A stretch of DNA of 6,731 nucleotides, from positions 1 to 6,731 of the forward strand of contig CALBLR010000253.1 in the NCBI GenBank assembly GCA_937896015.1, read 5' to 3'. Numbering within the stretch: the stretch's first letter is position 1; the number at the start of each line of letters is the position of its first letter. This document shows, in pieces, positions 1 through 6,608 of this stretch. Under the pieces are notes generated by a model. That model saw only the letters and a list, made by a program, of their open reading frames with translations, had not been told where the DNA came from and did no database searches. The DNA is from an uncultured Prevotellaceae bacterium. Its GTDB lineage: Bacteria; Bacteroidota; Bacteroidia; Bacteroidales; Muribaculaceae. The position numbers were made by a program, and so were the translations under genes.

Positions 1-861
1 GTCTACCGTTTTACCCTTGTTGGCCTGCAGCGCTTTGGTAAACAGATCGTAGCTGGATGTCGGCTCGCCATTGACGCCCACAATGCGGTCGCCCTCTTTC
101 ACACCAGCCTTTTCAGCACCCATGCGGGCCTGCAGCTGTGACACCACCACGGGAATGCGGTAGGTCATAAACATCTGCCCATCTTCTGCATCGGTGTTGG
201 CTGTGAAGATGAAGTTGGAAGGCACATTAATGGTTATTGTGTCGCGGTGGTTGCGCAGCACCGTCACCGTCTTGGCTGTGAGCATGGCCTGCACGTCTTC
301 GGCATTGTAGTAATGCAAATCCTTGCCATCGGCGCTGAGCGGTATGTCGCCATCCCTAAAGCCGATTTTTTGGGCGCTGTTGCAGTAAGCCATGCCCTCG
401 GTGGCGTTGCGGAATGGAATGAACTGCTCGCCATAGGTGTAGACCAGCCCTGAATAGATGACAATGGCCAGAATGAAGTTAAACAGCACTCCGCCCACCA
501 TTATCAGCAGTCGTTGCCACGCTGGCTTGGAGCGGAACTCCCATGGCTGCGCAGGCTGTTTCATCTGCTCGGTGTCCATCGACTCGTCGATCATGCCGGC
601 AATCTTGCAATATCCGCCCAGTGGCAGCCAGCCTATGCCATACTCGGTGTCGCGCCATGTGGCACGCTTGCTGCCTTCATGGCCGGGTTTGGCCTTGGGC
701 TTATATTTGAACAGCGAGAACCAGGGGTTGAAAAACAAATAGAACTTCTCGACCTTGACACCGAATATTCTTGAAAATATGTAGTGGCCAAACTCATGCA
801 CAAACACAAGCAGGCCAAGCGAGAAAATCAGTTCAAACGTCTTAAACAAAAATGGACTCAT
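1..861 (-). CDS. rseP: RseP/site-2 protease family intramembrane zinc metalloprotease, N-terminal 287 residues (3' end beyond the window)
   Basis: This is a membrane-embedded protease of the RseP/YaeL (M50B) family. Such enzymes cut transmembrane anchors such as anti-sigma factors after a first periplasmic cut, and also clear remnant signal peptides. Translating the minus strand from the ATG at 861 gives 287 codons without a stop up to the window edge. The first membrane segment (about residues 9-31) carries the zinc motif HEFGH at 22-26, with E23 as catalytic glutamate. The conserved LPLGGY block is at 79-84, and a second membrane segment with MVGGVLFNF begins near 121. Two PDZ-like regions follow, about 150-210 and 244-281, the second containing GVKEGDRIVGVNGEP. 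The third zinc ligand, in the C-terminal LDG-type motif, would lie outside the window. The gene starts 17 nt after the dxr stop with no promoter or Shine-Dalgarno visible between, so it is probably cotranscribed with dxr. The family call is firm; the substrate is unknown. Confidence 0.95.
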   Translation of the reverse strand, partial: MSPFLFKTFELIFSLGLLVFVHEFGHYIFSRIFGVKVEKFYLFFNPWFSLFKYKPKAKPGHEGSKRATWRDTEYGIGWLPLGGYCKIAGMIDESMDTEQMKQPAQPWEFRSKPAWQRLLIMVGGVLFNFILAIVIYSGLVYTYGEQFIPFRNATEGMAYCNSAQKIGFRDGDIPLSADGKDLHYYNAEDVQAMLTAKTVTVLRNHRDTITINVPSNFIFTANTDAEDGQMFMTYRIPVVVSQLQARMGAEKAGVKEGDRIVGVNGEPTSSYDLFTKALQANKGKTVD

Positions 862-878
862 TGATATGTCTTTATAAA

Positions 879-2054
879 TTATAAATTGATTAATGACTGA
901 GCGTAGCGGCGCACCTCGGCATTGGTGGCCACATAGTCGTCATACGACGGCCGGGGCACAAACGTTGCGGCCGCCATCGACTTGTCGACTATATTATAGA
1001 TGTCGTAAAACTTAATTTGGCCTTTGAGAAAGGCCGCCACGGCCACTTCGTTGGCTGCATTCATGGCACAGGCCGCGTTGCCGCCGCGCTCTGCAGCCTC
1101 AAAGGCCTTGCCCAGCAAGGGGAACTTGTCGTAGTCTGGCTTCTCAAAAGTGAGGCTGGCGTAGTCGGCCACTGTGAGTTTGCGGCTGTCCGACTTCAGG
1201 CGCCCGGGCAGGCCCAAGGCGTAGCGTATGGGCAAGTGCATGTCGGGCAGGCCAAGCTGGGCCTTAACCGAGCCGTCGCAATATTCCACCATTGAGTGGA
1301 CTATCGACTGCGGGTGCACCACAATCTCGATGCGGTTGTGCGGCACGCCAAACAGCCATTTGGCCTCGATCATTTCAAAACCCTTGTTCATCATCGATGC
1401 CGAGTCGATGGTGATCTTCGCCCCCATACTCCAGTTGGGGTGCTTAAGGGCGTCGCAGGCTCGGGCTGTGGCTATGCGGTCTTTGCTCCAAGTGCGGAAC
1501 GGGCCGCCAGAAGCGGTGAGAATCAGCTTCGACACATCACTGCTGCGCTCACCCACCAGGCACTGGTAGAAGGCACCGTGCTCGGAGTCAACGGGATATA
1601 TCACCGACTTCGACGTTTTAAGCATGCGTGTAATCAGCTCGCCGGCCACCACCAGAGTTTCTTTGTTGGCCAGAGCAATGGCCTTGCCAGCCTTCACCGC
1701 GCTTATTGTCGGTTCAAGGCCGCTGTAGCCCACCATGGCTGTGACCACGACATCAACATCGGGGTGAGTCACCACCTCTGCAATCGAGCTGTGCCCCGTG
1801 AGCACCTTTATGGGCAGGTGTGCCAAAGCGTCGCGCACCTTGCCATAGCAAGCTTCGCTTGATATAATCACATACTCAGGCCTATAGGCCAGTGCCTGCT
1901 CAATCAGCAAGTCGGCGCTGGTGTTGGCCACCAGCAGCCAAGCCCTGAACAAGCCGGGGTATTCGCTTATCACATCAAGCGTCTGGCGGCCTATCGAGCC
2001 GGTGCTGCCAAGGATGGCAATATTTTTCTTTCGATTCACTTCTATAGAATTCAC
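879..2054 (-). CDS. dxr: 1-deoxy-D-xylulose 5-phosphate reductoisomerase (DXR, IspC)
   Basis: DXR converts 1-deoxy-D-xylulose 5-phosphate to 2-C-methyl-D-erythritol 4-phosphate with NADPH, the committed step of the cytosolic MEP isoprenoid pathway. The 391-residue protein has the usual family length and all landmarks. These are the NADPH-binding GSTGSIG at 16-22, ALANKETLV at 127-135, the metal-binding PVDSEHGAFY at 154-163 (D156, E158), TASGGPF at 180-186, the flexible active-site loop HPNWSMG at 205-211, and MMNKGFEMIEAKW at 221-233 (N223, K224, E227). VHPQSIVHSM follows at 246-255. By correspondence with the E. coli enzyme, D156, E158 and E227 would be the metal ligands. The start is a GTG at 2054; an in-frame TAA lies five codons upstream, so it cannot extend far. 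A second GTG at codon 6 is an alternative that still leaves the nucleotide-binding fold intact. No Shine-Dalgarno is seen. A TAnnTTTG box upstream suggests dxr has its own promoter, with rseP following. Confidence 0.97.
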   Translation of the reverse strand: MNSIEVNRKKNIAILGSTGSIGRQTLDVISEYPGLFRAWLLVANTSADLLIEQALAYRPEYVIISSEACYGKVRDALAHLPIKVLTGHSSIAEVVTHPDVDVVVTAMVGYSGLEPTISAVKAGKAIALANKETLVVAGELITRMLKTSKSVIYPVDSEHGAFYQCLVGERSSDVSKLILTASGGPFRTWSKDRIATARACDALKHPNWSMGAKITIDSASMMNKGFEMIEAKWLFGVPHNRIEIVVHPQSIVHSMVEYCDGSVKAQLGLPDMHLPIRYALGLPGRLKSDSRKLTVADYASLTFEKPDYDKFPLLGKAFEAAERGGNAACAMNAANEVAVAAFLKGQIKFYDIYNIVDKSMAAATFVPRPSYDDYVATNAEVRRYAQSLINL

Positions 2055-2069
2055 GTTATATTCAACTTA

Positions 2070-2077
2070 CAAATATA
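2070..2077 (-). promoter_or_regulatory. Putative Bacteroidota -7 promoter element for dxr-rseP
   Basis: Read on the minus strand this is TATATTTG, an exact match to the Bacteroidota primary sigma -7 consensus TAnnTTTG. It ends 15 nt before the dxr GTG start, which would give a leader of roughly 10 nt. I see no TTTG-type -33 element at the usual 19-21 nt spacing, so the call rests on the -7 box and its position alone. Confidence 0.45.
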
Positions 2078-2135
2078 ACGCTAAATTCTCACACCGCAGG
2101 AATTAATCAAGCACATTTTTGGGCAACTCCCCTGC

Positions 2136-2150
2136 AAAAAACTATTTTTT
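2136..2150 (-). terminator. Possible weak AT-only hairpin after the MBL hydrolase gene
   Basis: A perfect 6-bp inverted repeat of A/T with a 3-nt loop (AAAAAA-TAG-TTTTTT on the minus strand) starts 26 nt past the hydrolase stop codon. The T arm could act as a U-tract, but an all-A/U stem is weak and such runs are common between genes here. It might partly separate the upstream gene pair from dxr. Apart from this and the dxr -7 box, I see nothing in the 121-nt gap. Confidence 0.2.
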
Positions 2151-2175
2151 GGATTTTTTTGACTCCTGTGATTGA

Positions 2176-2943
2176 TTAGTCGGGAACTTGGACTATGAGG
2201 CGGTCGTGGGCCAGCTGGACGCCGGCAGGCAGCATGCGGCTCACTTGGGCGTGAAGGCCTATGCCGTGGCTCATGTGGGTGAGCAGGGCGCGGCCGGGCT
2301 TTATGCGGTCGATTACAGCCAGTGCCTCGCTCAGCGACATGTGCGACATGTGAGGCTCGATGCGCAGGGCGTTGATCACCAGCAGTGGCACTCCGCGCAG
2401 CTTCTCCACCTGCTCGGGTTCGATGGTCTTGCAGTCGGTGATGTAGGCAAGCGGGCCTATGCGGTAGCCGTTGATGCGCATTTTGTAGTGCCACACGGGT
2501 ATGGGCTGCACGCTGATGCCTTCGGCCACAAATGGCTCCTCGCCCACTTCGTGCAGGTTGAATGTGGGCACGCCTGGATACAGGTGCTCTTGGAAGCAAT
2601 ATGGCATTCGGCGCCTAATGTCGTCGAGCACGTCGCGGCGCGCATACACCGGAAATCTGTGCCCGCCTTTGCAGTATGCCCTAAGGTCGTCGATGCCGCC
2701 CACGTGGTCGTAGTGGATGTGGGTGACGAGCAGAGTGTCGATGTCGCTGTTGCTGGCACGCAGCATTTGCGTCCTGAAATCGGGTCCGCAGTCGATGAGC
2801 AGCTTTTTCCCCTTGTAGCGAACAATGGCCGACGTGCGCAGCCGGTTGTCGCGCGGGTCGGTTGAGCTGCACACCTCGCAGTGGCAGTTGATTTGCGGCA
2901 CTCCCGTAGATGTGCCTGTACCTAAAAACTCTATTTCAAGCAT
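2176..2943 (-). CDS. PhnP-like metallo-beta-lactamase-fold hydrolase (phosphodiesterase family)
   Basis: This 255-residue protein is a cytosolic metallo-beta-lactamase-fold enzyme closest in motif layout to PhnP, the 5-phosphoribosyl 1,2-cyclic phosphate phosphodiesterase of phosphonate breakdown. The N-terminus has LGTGTSTGVPQ at 7-17. It is followed by a Cys cluster, NCHCEVC (C20, C22, C25), which in PhnP forms a structural zinc site together with a late histidine; H226 fits that role. The catalytic signature THIHYDHVGG is at 74-83 (H75, H77, D79, H80). Further likely ligands are H152 (VWHYK), D170 (YITDC) and H223 (LLTHMSH). There is no N-terminal signal sequence. The ATG at 2943 lies 44 nt after the upstream lipoprotein stop, with no TAnnTTTG in between, suggesting cotranscription. 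No other phn gene is present, so the PhnP reaction should not be assumed. The fold and family are secure; the substrate is unknown. Confidence 0.85.
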   Translation of the reverse strand: MLEIEFLGTGTSTGVPQINCHCEVCSSTDPRDNRLRTSAIVRYKGKKLLIDCGPDFRTQMLRASNSDIDTLLVTHIHYDHVGGIDDLRAYCKGGHRFPVYARRDVLDDIRRRMPYCFQEHLYPGVPTFNLHEVGEEPFVAEGISVQPIPVWHYKMRINGYRIGPLAYITDCKTIEPEQVEKLRGVPLLVINALRIEPHMSHMSLSEALAVIDRIKPGRALLTHMSHGIGLHAQVSRMLPAGVQLAHDRLIVQVPD

Positions 2944-2987
2944 TTTGAGTGGTCGTGTTTAATTTTTTTGTTCAATCGTGTCAGGTA

Positions 2988-3923
2988 TCATCTGAACCCC
3001 TTAAGCACCCCGTCGGTGAAATATAGGTAACTGCCGCCATCGTAGTACCAGTATTCGCGCACTCCCGTCTGGTCGGGGACGCGGTTGATCGACTTTGGCG
3101 CGCCCTTGGCCAGCTGGCATTCTTCTTTTGTCATGTCGAGGGCCACGCGGCCGTTGACTATGCAGTCCCAAGCCTCAGGGCCTATGTTGGGATACGACTT
3201 GTGTATGTCGTCGAGCGAGAACATTGAGTCGAAGTTGCGGTTGCGGATGTGGGTGTCGCCGCCCGACATCCACACAAAGGCCGACTTGCCATTGTCGACG
3301 GCGGTGAATGCCACCTTAAGCGGCAGCACCTTGTTGCCCGGGCTGACGCTGTCGATGCGCACTGCTATAAACTTGCGGCCGGCCACCATGCCTTCGGTAG
3401 CCAGATCATACCAAATGGATGTGCGGATATACATGATGCGGTTGCGCATCAGGCGGTCGACACTGGCCACAAAGTCATCATCGATTAAAAACGGTATGGT
3501 GGTCTTTGACGTGAAGTCGGCAAGCGTCTTGCCCGATGGGTATACCAGTGTGTGCCGGCCATCGCTAAAGTTGATGTTGAGGATGCGGCGGTTGTCGAGC
3601 AGCGTGGTGGCCGAATAGCCTGTGTAGGTGAGCCGCTTGCCGCCAAGGGCGAGCTTGCTCACATCATATTTGTCCGATGGGGAGAAAATCAGCCTCACCT
3701 GATCGTCGGCTACGGTAAACGTCTTTCCCGCCTTCCATGCCGGCAGAGAGTCGCTGTAGGCTTGAATGCTGTCGGTCAGGCTGCTTGTCACCGTCTTGGA
3801 GTATGCCTTTTGCACATCTTTCTCGGTTATTTTTTTCGAACCCTCTATGCCTGTGAAGCATGATGCCATTAGCAAGCTTAGCGCCAAGGCCGCCACTGCG
3901 CGGAGATGAAGGAGTTTGCCCAT
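2988..3923 (-). CDS. Putative outer-membrane or periplasmic lipoprotein with a BamE/SmpA-like C-terminal segment
   Basis: I do not recognise a named gene here. The 311-residue product starts with a positively charged n-region and hydrophobic core (about 4-20), followed by LMASC at 18-22. C22 is the likely lipidated cysteine; the -3 residue is M, which is a slightly atypical lipobox. The middle (about 35-255) is a mixed hydrophilic domain without membrane segments or a motif I know. The last 50 residues contain MTKEECQLAKGAPKSINR (264-281), then GVREYWYYDGG (287-297) and YLYFTDGVLKGF (299-310). This pattern resembles the two-helix, three-strand BamE/SmpA fold (TKEEV-LGxP-W-Y-YF-GVL). BamE itself is an assembly-factor lipoprotein, but it is only about a third this length, so the resemblance does not give a function. 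The ATG at 3923 is preceded by a -7 box and no Shine-Dalgarno. The gene is divergent from mutS2 and probably heads an operon with the MBL hydrolase. Confidence 0.75.
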   Translation of the reverse strand: MGKLLHLRAVAALALSLLMASCFTGIEGSKKITEKDVQKAYSKTVTSSLTDSIQAYSDSLPAWKAGKTFTVADDQVRLIFSPSDKYDVSKLALGGKRLTYTGYSATTLLDNRRILNINFSDGRHTLVYPSGKTLADFTSKTTIPFLIDDDFVASVDRLMRNRIMYIRTSIWYDLATEGMVAGRKFIAVRIDSVSPGNKVLPLKVAFTAVDNGKSAFVWMSGGDTHIRNRNFDSMFSLDDIHKSYPNIGPEAWDCIVNGRVALDMTKEECQLAKGAPKSINRVPDQTGVREYWYYDGGSYLYFTDGVLKGFR

Positions 3924-3949
3924 ATGAGATTATTTATTGAAACCAATGG

Positions 3950-3957
3950 CAAAGTTA
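3950..3957 (-). promoter_or_regulatory. Putative Bacteroidota -7 promoter element for the lipoprotein-MBL hydrolase operon
   Basis: The minus-strand sequence TAACTTTG matches TAnnTTTG exactly and ends 26 nt before the lipoprotein ATG, which would give a leader of about 20 nt. No clear -33 element is seen at the expected spacing. It lies in the 133-nt divergent region shared with mutS2. Confidence 0.45.
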
Positions 3958-4042
3958 ATAAATTAAGCGCTATCGCACCGTTGGGCTGCCAGGCAATCGC
4001 TTTTTATTTCACACTTTTTACCGTTATTCGTGCATTTATCAT

Positions 4043-4050
4043 TAATTTTG
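4043..4050 (+). promoter_or_regulatory. Putative Bacteroidota -7 promoter element for mutS2
   Basis: TAATTTTG matches TAnnTTTG exactly and ends only 6 nt before the ATG at 4057. Transcription would start at or just before the start codon, giving a leaderless or nearly leaderless mRNA. If real, it rules out the upstream in-frame GTG at 4030 as the translation start. The best -33 candidate is a poor TTTA at 4017-4020 with a 22-nt spacer. Confidence 0.45.
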
Positions 4051-4056
4051 CACCCT

Positions 4057-6516
4057 ATGATTTGCCCGAAGAATTTTGAATCGAGGATTGGATTTGACAT
4101 CATCAGAAAGGAAATAGAGAAAAGGTGCATAAGCACGCTTGGAGCTGACTTCTGCGCCAAGATGCAGATGTCGGCGGTGAAAGACGACATCGTGCTTAAG
4201 CTGAGCCAGACCAATGAGTTTCTGTCGATATTGCAGTCGAAAAAGGAGTTTCCCGCGAACTACTTTTTCGATATGCGCCTGCACCTGAAGGCCATTGCTG
4301 CCCCTGGCACATTCATCACCCCCGACAACCTGTTCAACCTGCGGCGGTCGCTATCTACCGTGGGCGAGATTGTGAACTTCTTTGCGGTGGCCGACGGCGC
4401 AGAGTCGCCCCACCCCCACTTGGCCACATTAGCCGGCGGCATGTGGCCATTTCGCGAACTGCTGGCCGACATCGACCGTGTGATCGACAAGTTTGGCAAC
4501 GTGAAAGACTCCGCCTCGCCGCATTTGCGCGAGTTGCGGCAGCAAATAGCCTCGTCAACGTCGAGCATCAACGGCATCATGCGCCGCATCATAGCCAATG
4601 GCCGCCAAAACGGCATTTTCGACAACGACACCGCCCCGTCGGTGCGCGACGGCCGCCTGGTGCTGCCCGTGTCGCCCATGAACAAGCGCAAGGTGCGCGG
4701 CATTGTGCACGATGAGTCGGCATCGGGCAAGACCATATTCATTGAGCCGGAGGAGATAGTAGAAGCCAACAACAGAATACGTGAGACCGAGGCTGAAATA
4801 AAACGTGAGATAGTGAGAATACTTATTGCAATCTCCGACACTATACGCCCGCACATCGATGAGCTTGGCGACACCTACTCCACACTTGGCCTGTTTGACT
4901 TCATTAGGGCAAAAGCTATTTTTGCAGCCGACATCGATGCGCAAATGCCGCACATCGACGGCGGACAGACCATTGAATGGTATCACGCCGTGCACCCCGC
5001 CCTGTTCCTTGCGCTAAAGGAGCAAGGCAAACGGGTGGTGCCGCTCAACATAGAGCTTAATTGCAACAACCGCATACTCATAATATCGGGTCCCAATGCC
5101 GGCGGCAAGAGCGTGTGCCTGAAGACGGTGGGCGTGGTGCAATACATGATGCAGTGCGGCATTTTGCCGCCGCTGTACAGCAACTCGCATATGGGCATAT
5201 TCAGCAACATATTCATCGACATAGGCGACCAGCAGTCGATAGAAGACGACCTGAGCACCTACAGCTCGCACCTGCAAAACATGAAGACGTTTCTCAGTCG
5301 AGGCAACGAGCGCACGCTGGTGCTGATCGACGAGTTTGGCAGCGGCACTGAGCCACAGATTGGCGGAGCCATAGCACAAGCCATTCTTGAGCAGCTAAAC
5401 AACAAACGCGTGATGGGCGTGATCACTACCCACTACCAGAACCTGAAGCATTTTGCCGATGACACCGATGGCCTGGTAAACGGAGCTATGCTCTACGACC
5501 GCCAGCACATGCAACCGCTGTTCCAGCTGTCGGTGGGCTATCCGGGCAGTTCGTTTGCCATCGAGATTGCCCGCAAAATCGGCTTGCCACAGCAGGTGAT
5601 CGACAAGGCCACCGAAATTGTGGGCACCGACTACATCAACATGGACAAATACTTGCTCGACATAGTGCGCGACCGCCGCTACTGGGAAAACAAGCGGCGC
5701 GACGTGCATGCCAAGGAGAAGCGGCTCGACTCGATAATCAACGACTACAACACGCAAATCGACACGCTGAGCAAAGAGCACCGCAGCATCATCAACGAGG
5801 CCAAAAAGGAGGCCAAGGAGATTTTGAAGCAGAGCAACCGCGAAATTGAGCGCACTATTAAGGAAATCAAGGAGGTGCAGGCCGACAAGGAGCGCACTAA
5901 GGAGGCACGCAAAAAACTTAGCGACTTCAACAGCAGTCAGCTTGACGAGGGCATAACAGGGCAGTCGAAGATACTGCAGTCGATAAAGCCAAGGCACAGC
6001 GTGGCGCCTAAGCGCAAGCCAGCCGAGCAGCAGCCAAAGGCAGGGCAAGACCGCCCGATAGCTGTGGGCGACAACGTGACTATGGCCGATTCATCCACCG
6101 TTGGCACTGTGATGAGCGTCGACGGCAAATGGGCCACAGTGGCCTTTGGCGCGCTTAAAACCAAGGTTGAAGTAAAGCGCATTAAGCGCACTATCAGAAA
6201 AGCCGAAAGACCCCAGACGGTAACATTTATAGGCAAGCAGACGAGCGATGAGATGCGCTCGCGCCAGCTCAGCTTCAAGCAGGAAATTGACGTGCGCGGG
6301 ATGCGGGCCGACGAAGCGCTGCAGGCTGTGACCTACTTCATCGACGATGCCGTGCAGTTCAATGCCCGCCGCGTGCGTATTTTGCACGGCACCGGCACCG
6401 GCGTGCTGCGCGAGGTCATCCGCCAGTACCTTAACACGGTGGCCGGTGTAAAGAGCTATCACGACGAGCATGTGCAGCTGGGCGGTGCGGGCATCACCGT
6501 GGTCGAGTTGGAATAG
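4057..6516 (+). CDS. mutS2: MutS2 family ATPase with C-terminal Smr domain (Smr endonuclease / ribosome-rescue factor)
   Basis: MutS2 is a cytosolic MutS-like ATPase lacking the N-terminal mismatch-recognition domain. Family members suppress homologous recombination or, in Bacillus subtilis, split collided ribosomes. In numbering from the ATG at 4057 (819 residues), the MutS core/lever region is about 1-330. The Walker A motif GPNAGGKS is at 345-352 and DDLSTYSSHLQNM at 397-409. Walker B VLIDEFGSGTEP is at 422-433 (D425, E426) and the switch histidine is in TTHYQN at 457-462. A charged coiled-coil clamp runs about 531-626 and a KOW-like beta segment about 666-714. The Smr domain occupies about 743-819, with IDVRG at 744-748 and HGTGTG at 777-782. 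The reading frame can extend to a GTG at 4030, but the ATG gives the conserved Bacteroidales-type start (MICPKNFESRIGFD) and sits right after a -7 box. No Shine-Dalgarno is seen. All catalytic motifs appear intact. Confidence 0.96.
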   Translation: MICPKNFESRIGFDIIRKEIEKRCISTLGADFCAKMQMSAVKDDIVLKLSQTNEFLSILQSKKEFPANYFFDMRLHLKAIAAPGTFITPDNLFNLRRSLSTVGEIVNFFAVADGAESPHPHLATLAGGMWPFRELLADIDRVIDKFGNVKDSASPHLRELRQQIASSTSSINGIMRRIIANGRQNGIFDNDTAPSVRDGRLVLPVSPMNKRKVRGIVHDESASGKTIFIEPEEIVEANNRIRETEAEIKREIVRILIAISDTIRPHIDELGDTYSTLGLFDFIRAKAIFAADIDAQMPHIDGGQTIEWYHAVHPALFLALKEQGKRVVPLNIELNCNNRILIISGPNAGGKSVCLKTVGVVQYMMQCGILPPLYSNSHMGIFSNIFIDIGDQQSIEDDLSTYSSHLQNMKTFLSRGNERTLVLIDEFGSGTEPQIGGAIAQAILEQLNNKRVMGVITTHYQNLKHFADDTDGLVNGAMLYDRQHMQPLFQLSVGYPGSSFAIEIARKIGLPQQVIDKATEIVGTDYINMDKYLLDIVRDRRYWENKRRDVHAKEKRLDSIINDYNTQIDTLSKEHRSIINEAKKEAKEILKQSNREIERTIKEIKEVQADKERTKEARKKLSDFNSSQLDEGITGQSKILQSIKPRHSVAPKRKPAEQQPKAGQDRPIAVGDNVTMADSSTVGTVMSVDGKWATVAFGALKTKVEVKRIKRTIRKAERPQTVTFIGKQTSDEMRSRQLSFKQEIDVRGMRADEALQAVTYFIDDAVQFNARRVRILHGTGTGVLREVIRQYLNTVAGVKSYHDEHVQLGGAGITVVELE

Positions 6517-6534
6517 CCCACTGATTATGGGATA

Positions 6535-6581
6535 AATCGAGGCCGCGCACTGCCTTTTGGGGCTGATGTGCGGCCTCGATT
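6535..6581. terminator. Putative bidirectional terminator hairpin between convergent mutS2 and the permease gene
   Basis: The left arm AATCGAGGCCGCGCAC (6535-6550) pairs with the right arm GTGCGGCCTCGATT (6568-6581), giving about 14 bp with a 2-nt bulge and a 17-nt loop. It begins 18 nt after the mutS2 stop and 27 nt beyond the stop of the gene on the other strand, the expected place for a terminator serving both. There is no long T-tract on either strand (ATTGTG on plus, ATTTAT on minus), so its efficiency is uncertain. Confidence 0.55.
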
Positions 6582-6608
6582 GTGCATTGTCGCAGCCCCC
6601 ACCCTGCA

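Noticed and set aside
458..774. Two overlapping plus-strand frames in the left part of the window
   Set aside because: Both are antisense to the rseP reading frame, which is continuous from 861 to the window edge and carries HEFGH and PDZ motifs.
1296..1862. 188-codon plus-strand frame antisense to dxr
   Set aside because: It lies wholly within dxr, whose motifs are complete, and the predicted product has no recognisable features.
2081..2599. 172-codon minus-strand frame overlapping the 3' part of the MBL hydrolase and the gap before dxr
   Set aside because: It runs in another frame on the same strand through the catalytic gene and gives an Arg/His/Pro/Ala-rich product with no domain. The hydrolase frame holds every conserved motif.
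2188..2865. 225-codon plus-strand open frame antisense to the MBL hydrolase
   Set aside because: It is entirely antisense to a gene with intact family motifs, and its product shows no recognisable domain. GC-rich codon use on the real strand keeps stops out of this frame.
3085..3618. 177-codon plus-strand frame antisense to the lipoprotein
   Set aside because: The minus-strand frame has a signal peptide, a lipobox, a promoter box and a BamE-like end. The antisense product has none of these.
3924..4056. Possible small RNA or tRNA in the divergent intergenic region
   Set aside because: There is no cloverleaf, strong hairpin or terminator. The 133 nt are adequately explained by two divergent promoters.
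5395..6048. 217-codon minus-strand open frame inside mutS2
   Set aside because: It is antisense to the well-supported MutS2 switch, coiled-coil and linker region. The leucine- and valine-rich product follows from reading the opposite strand of that region.
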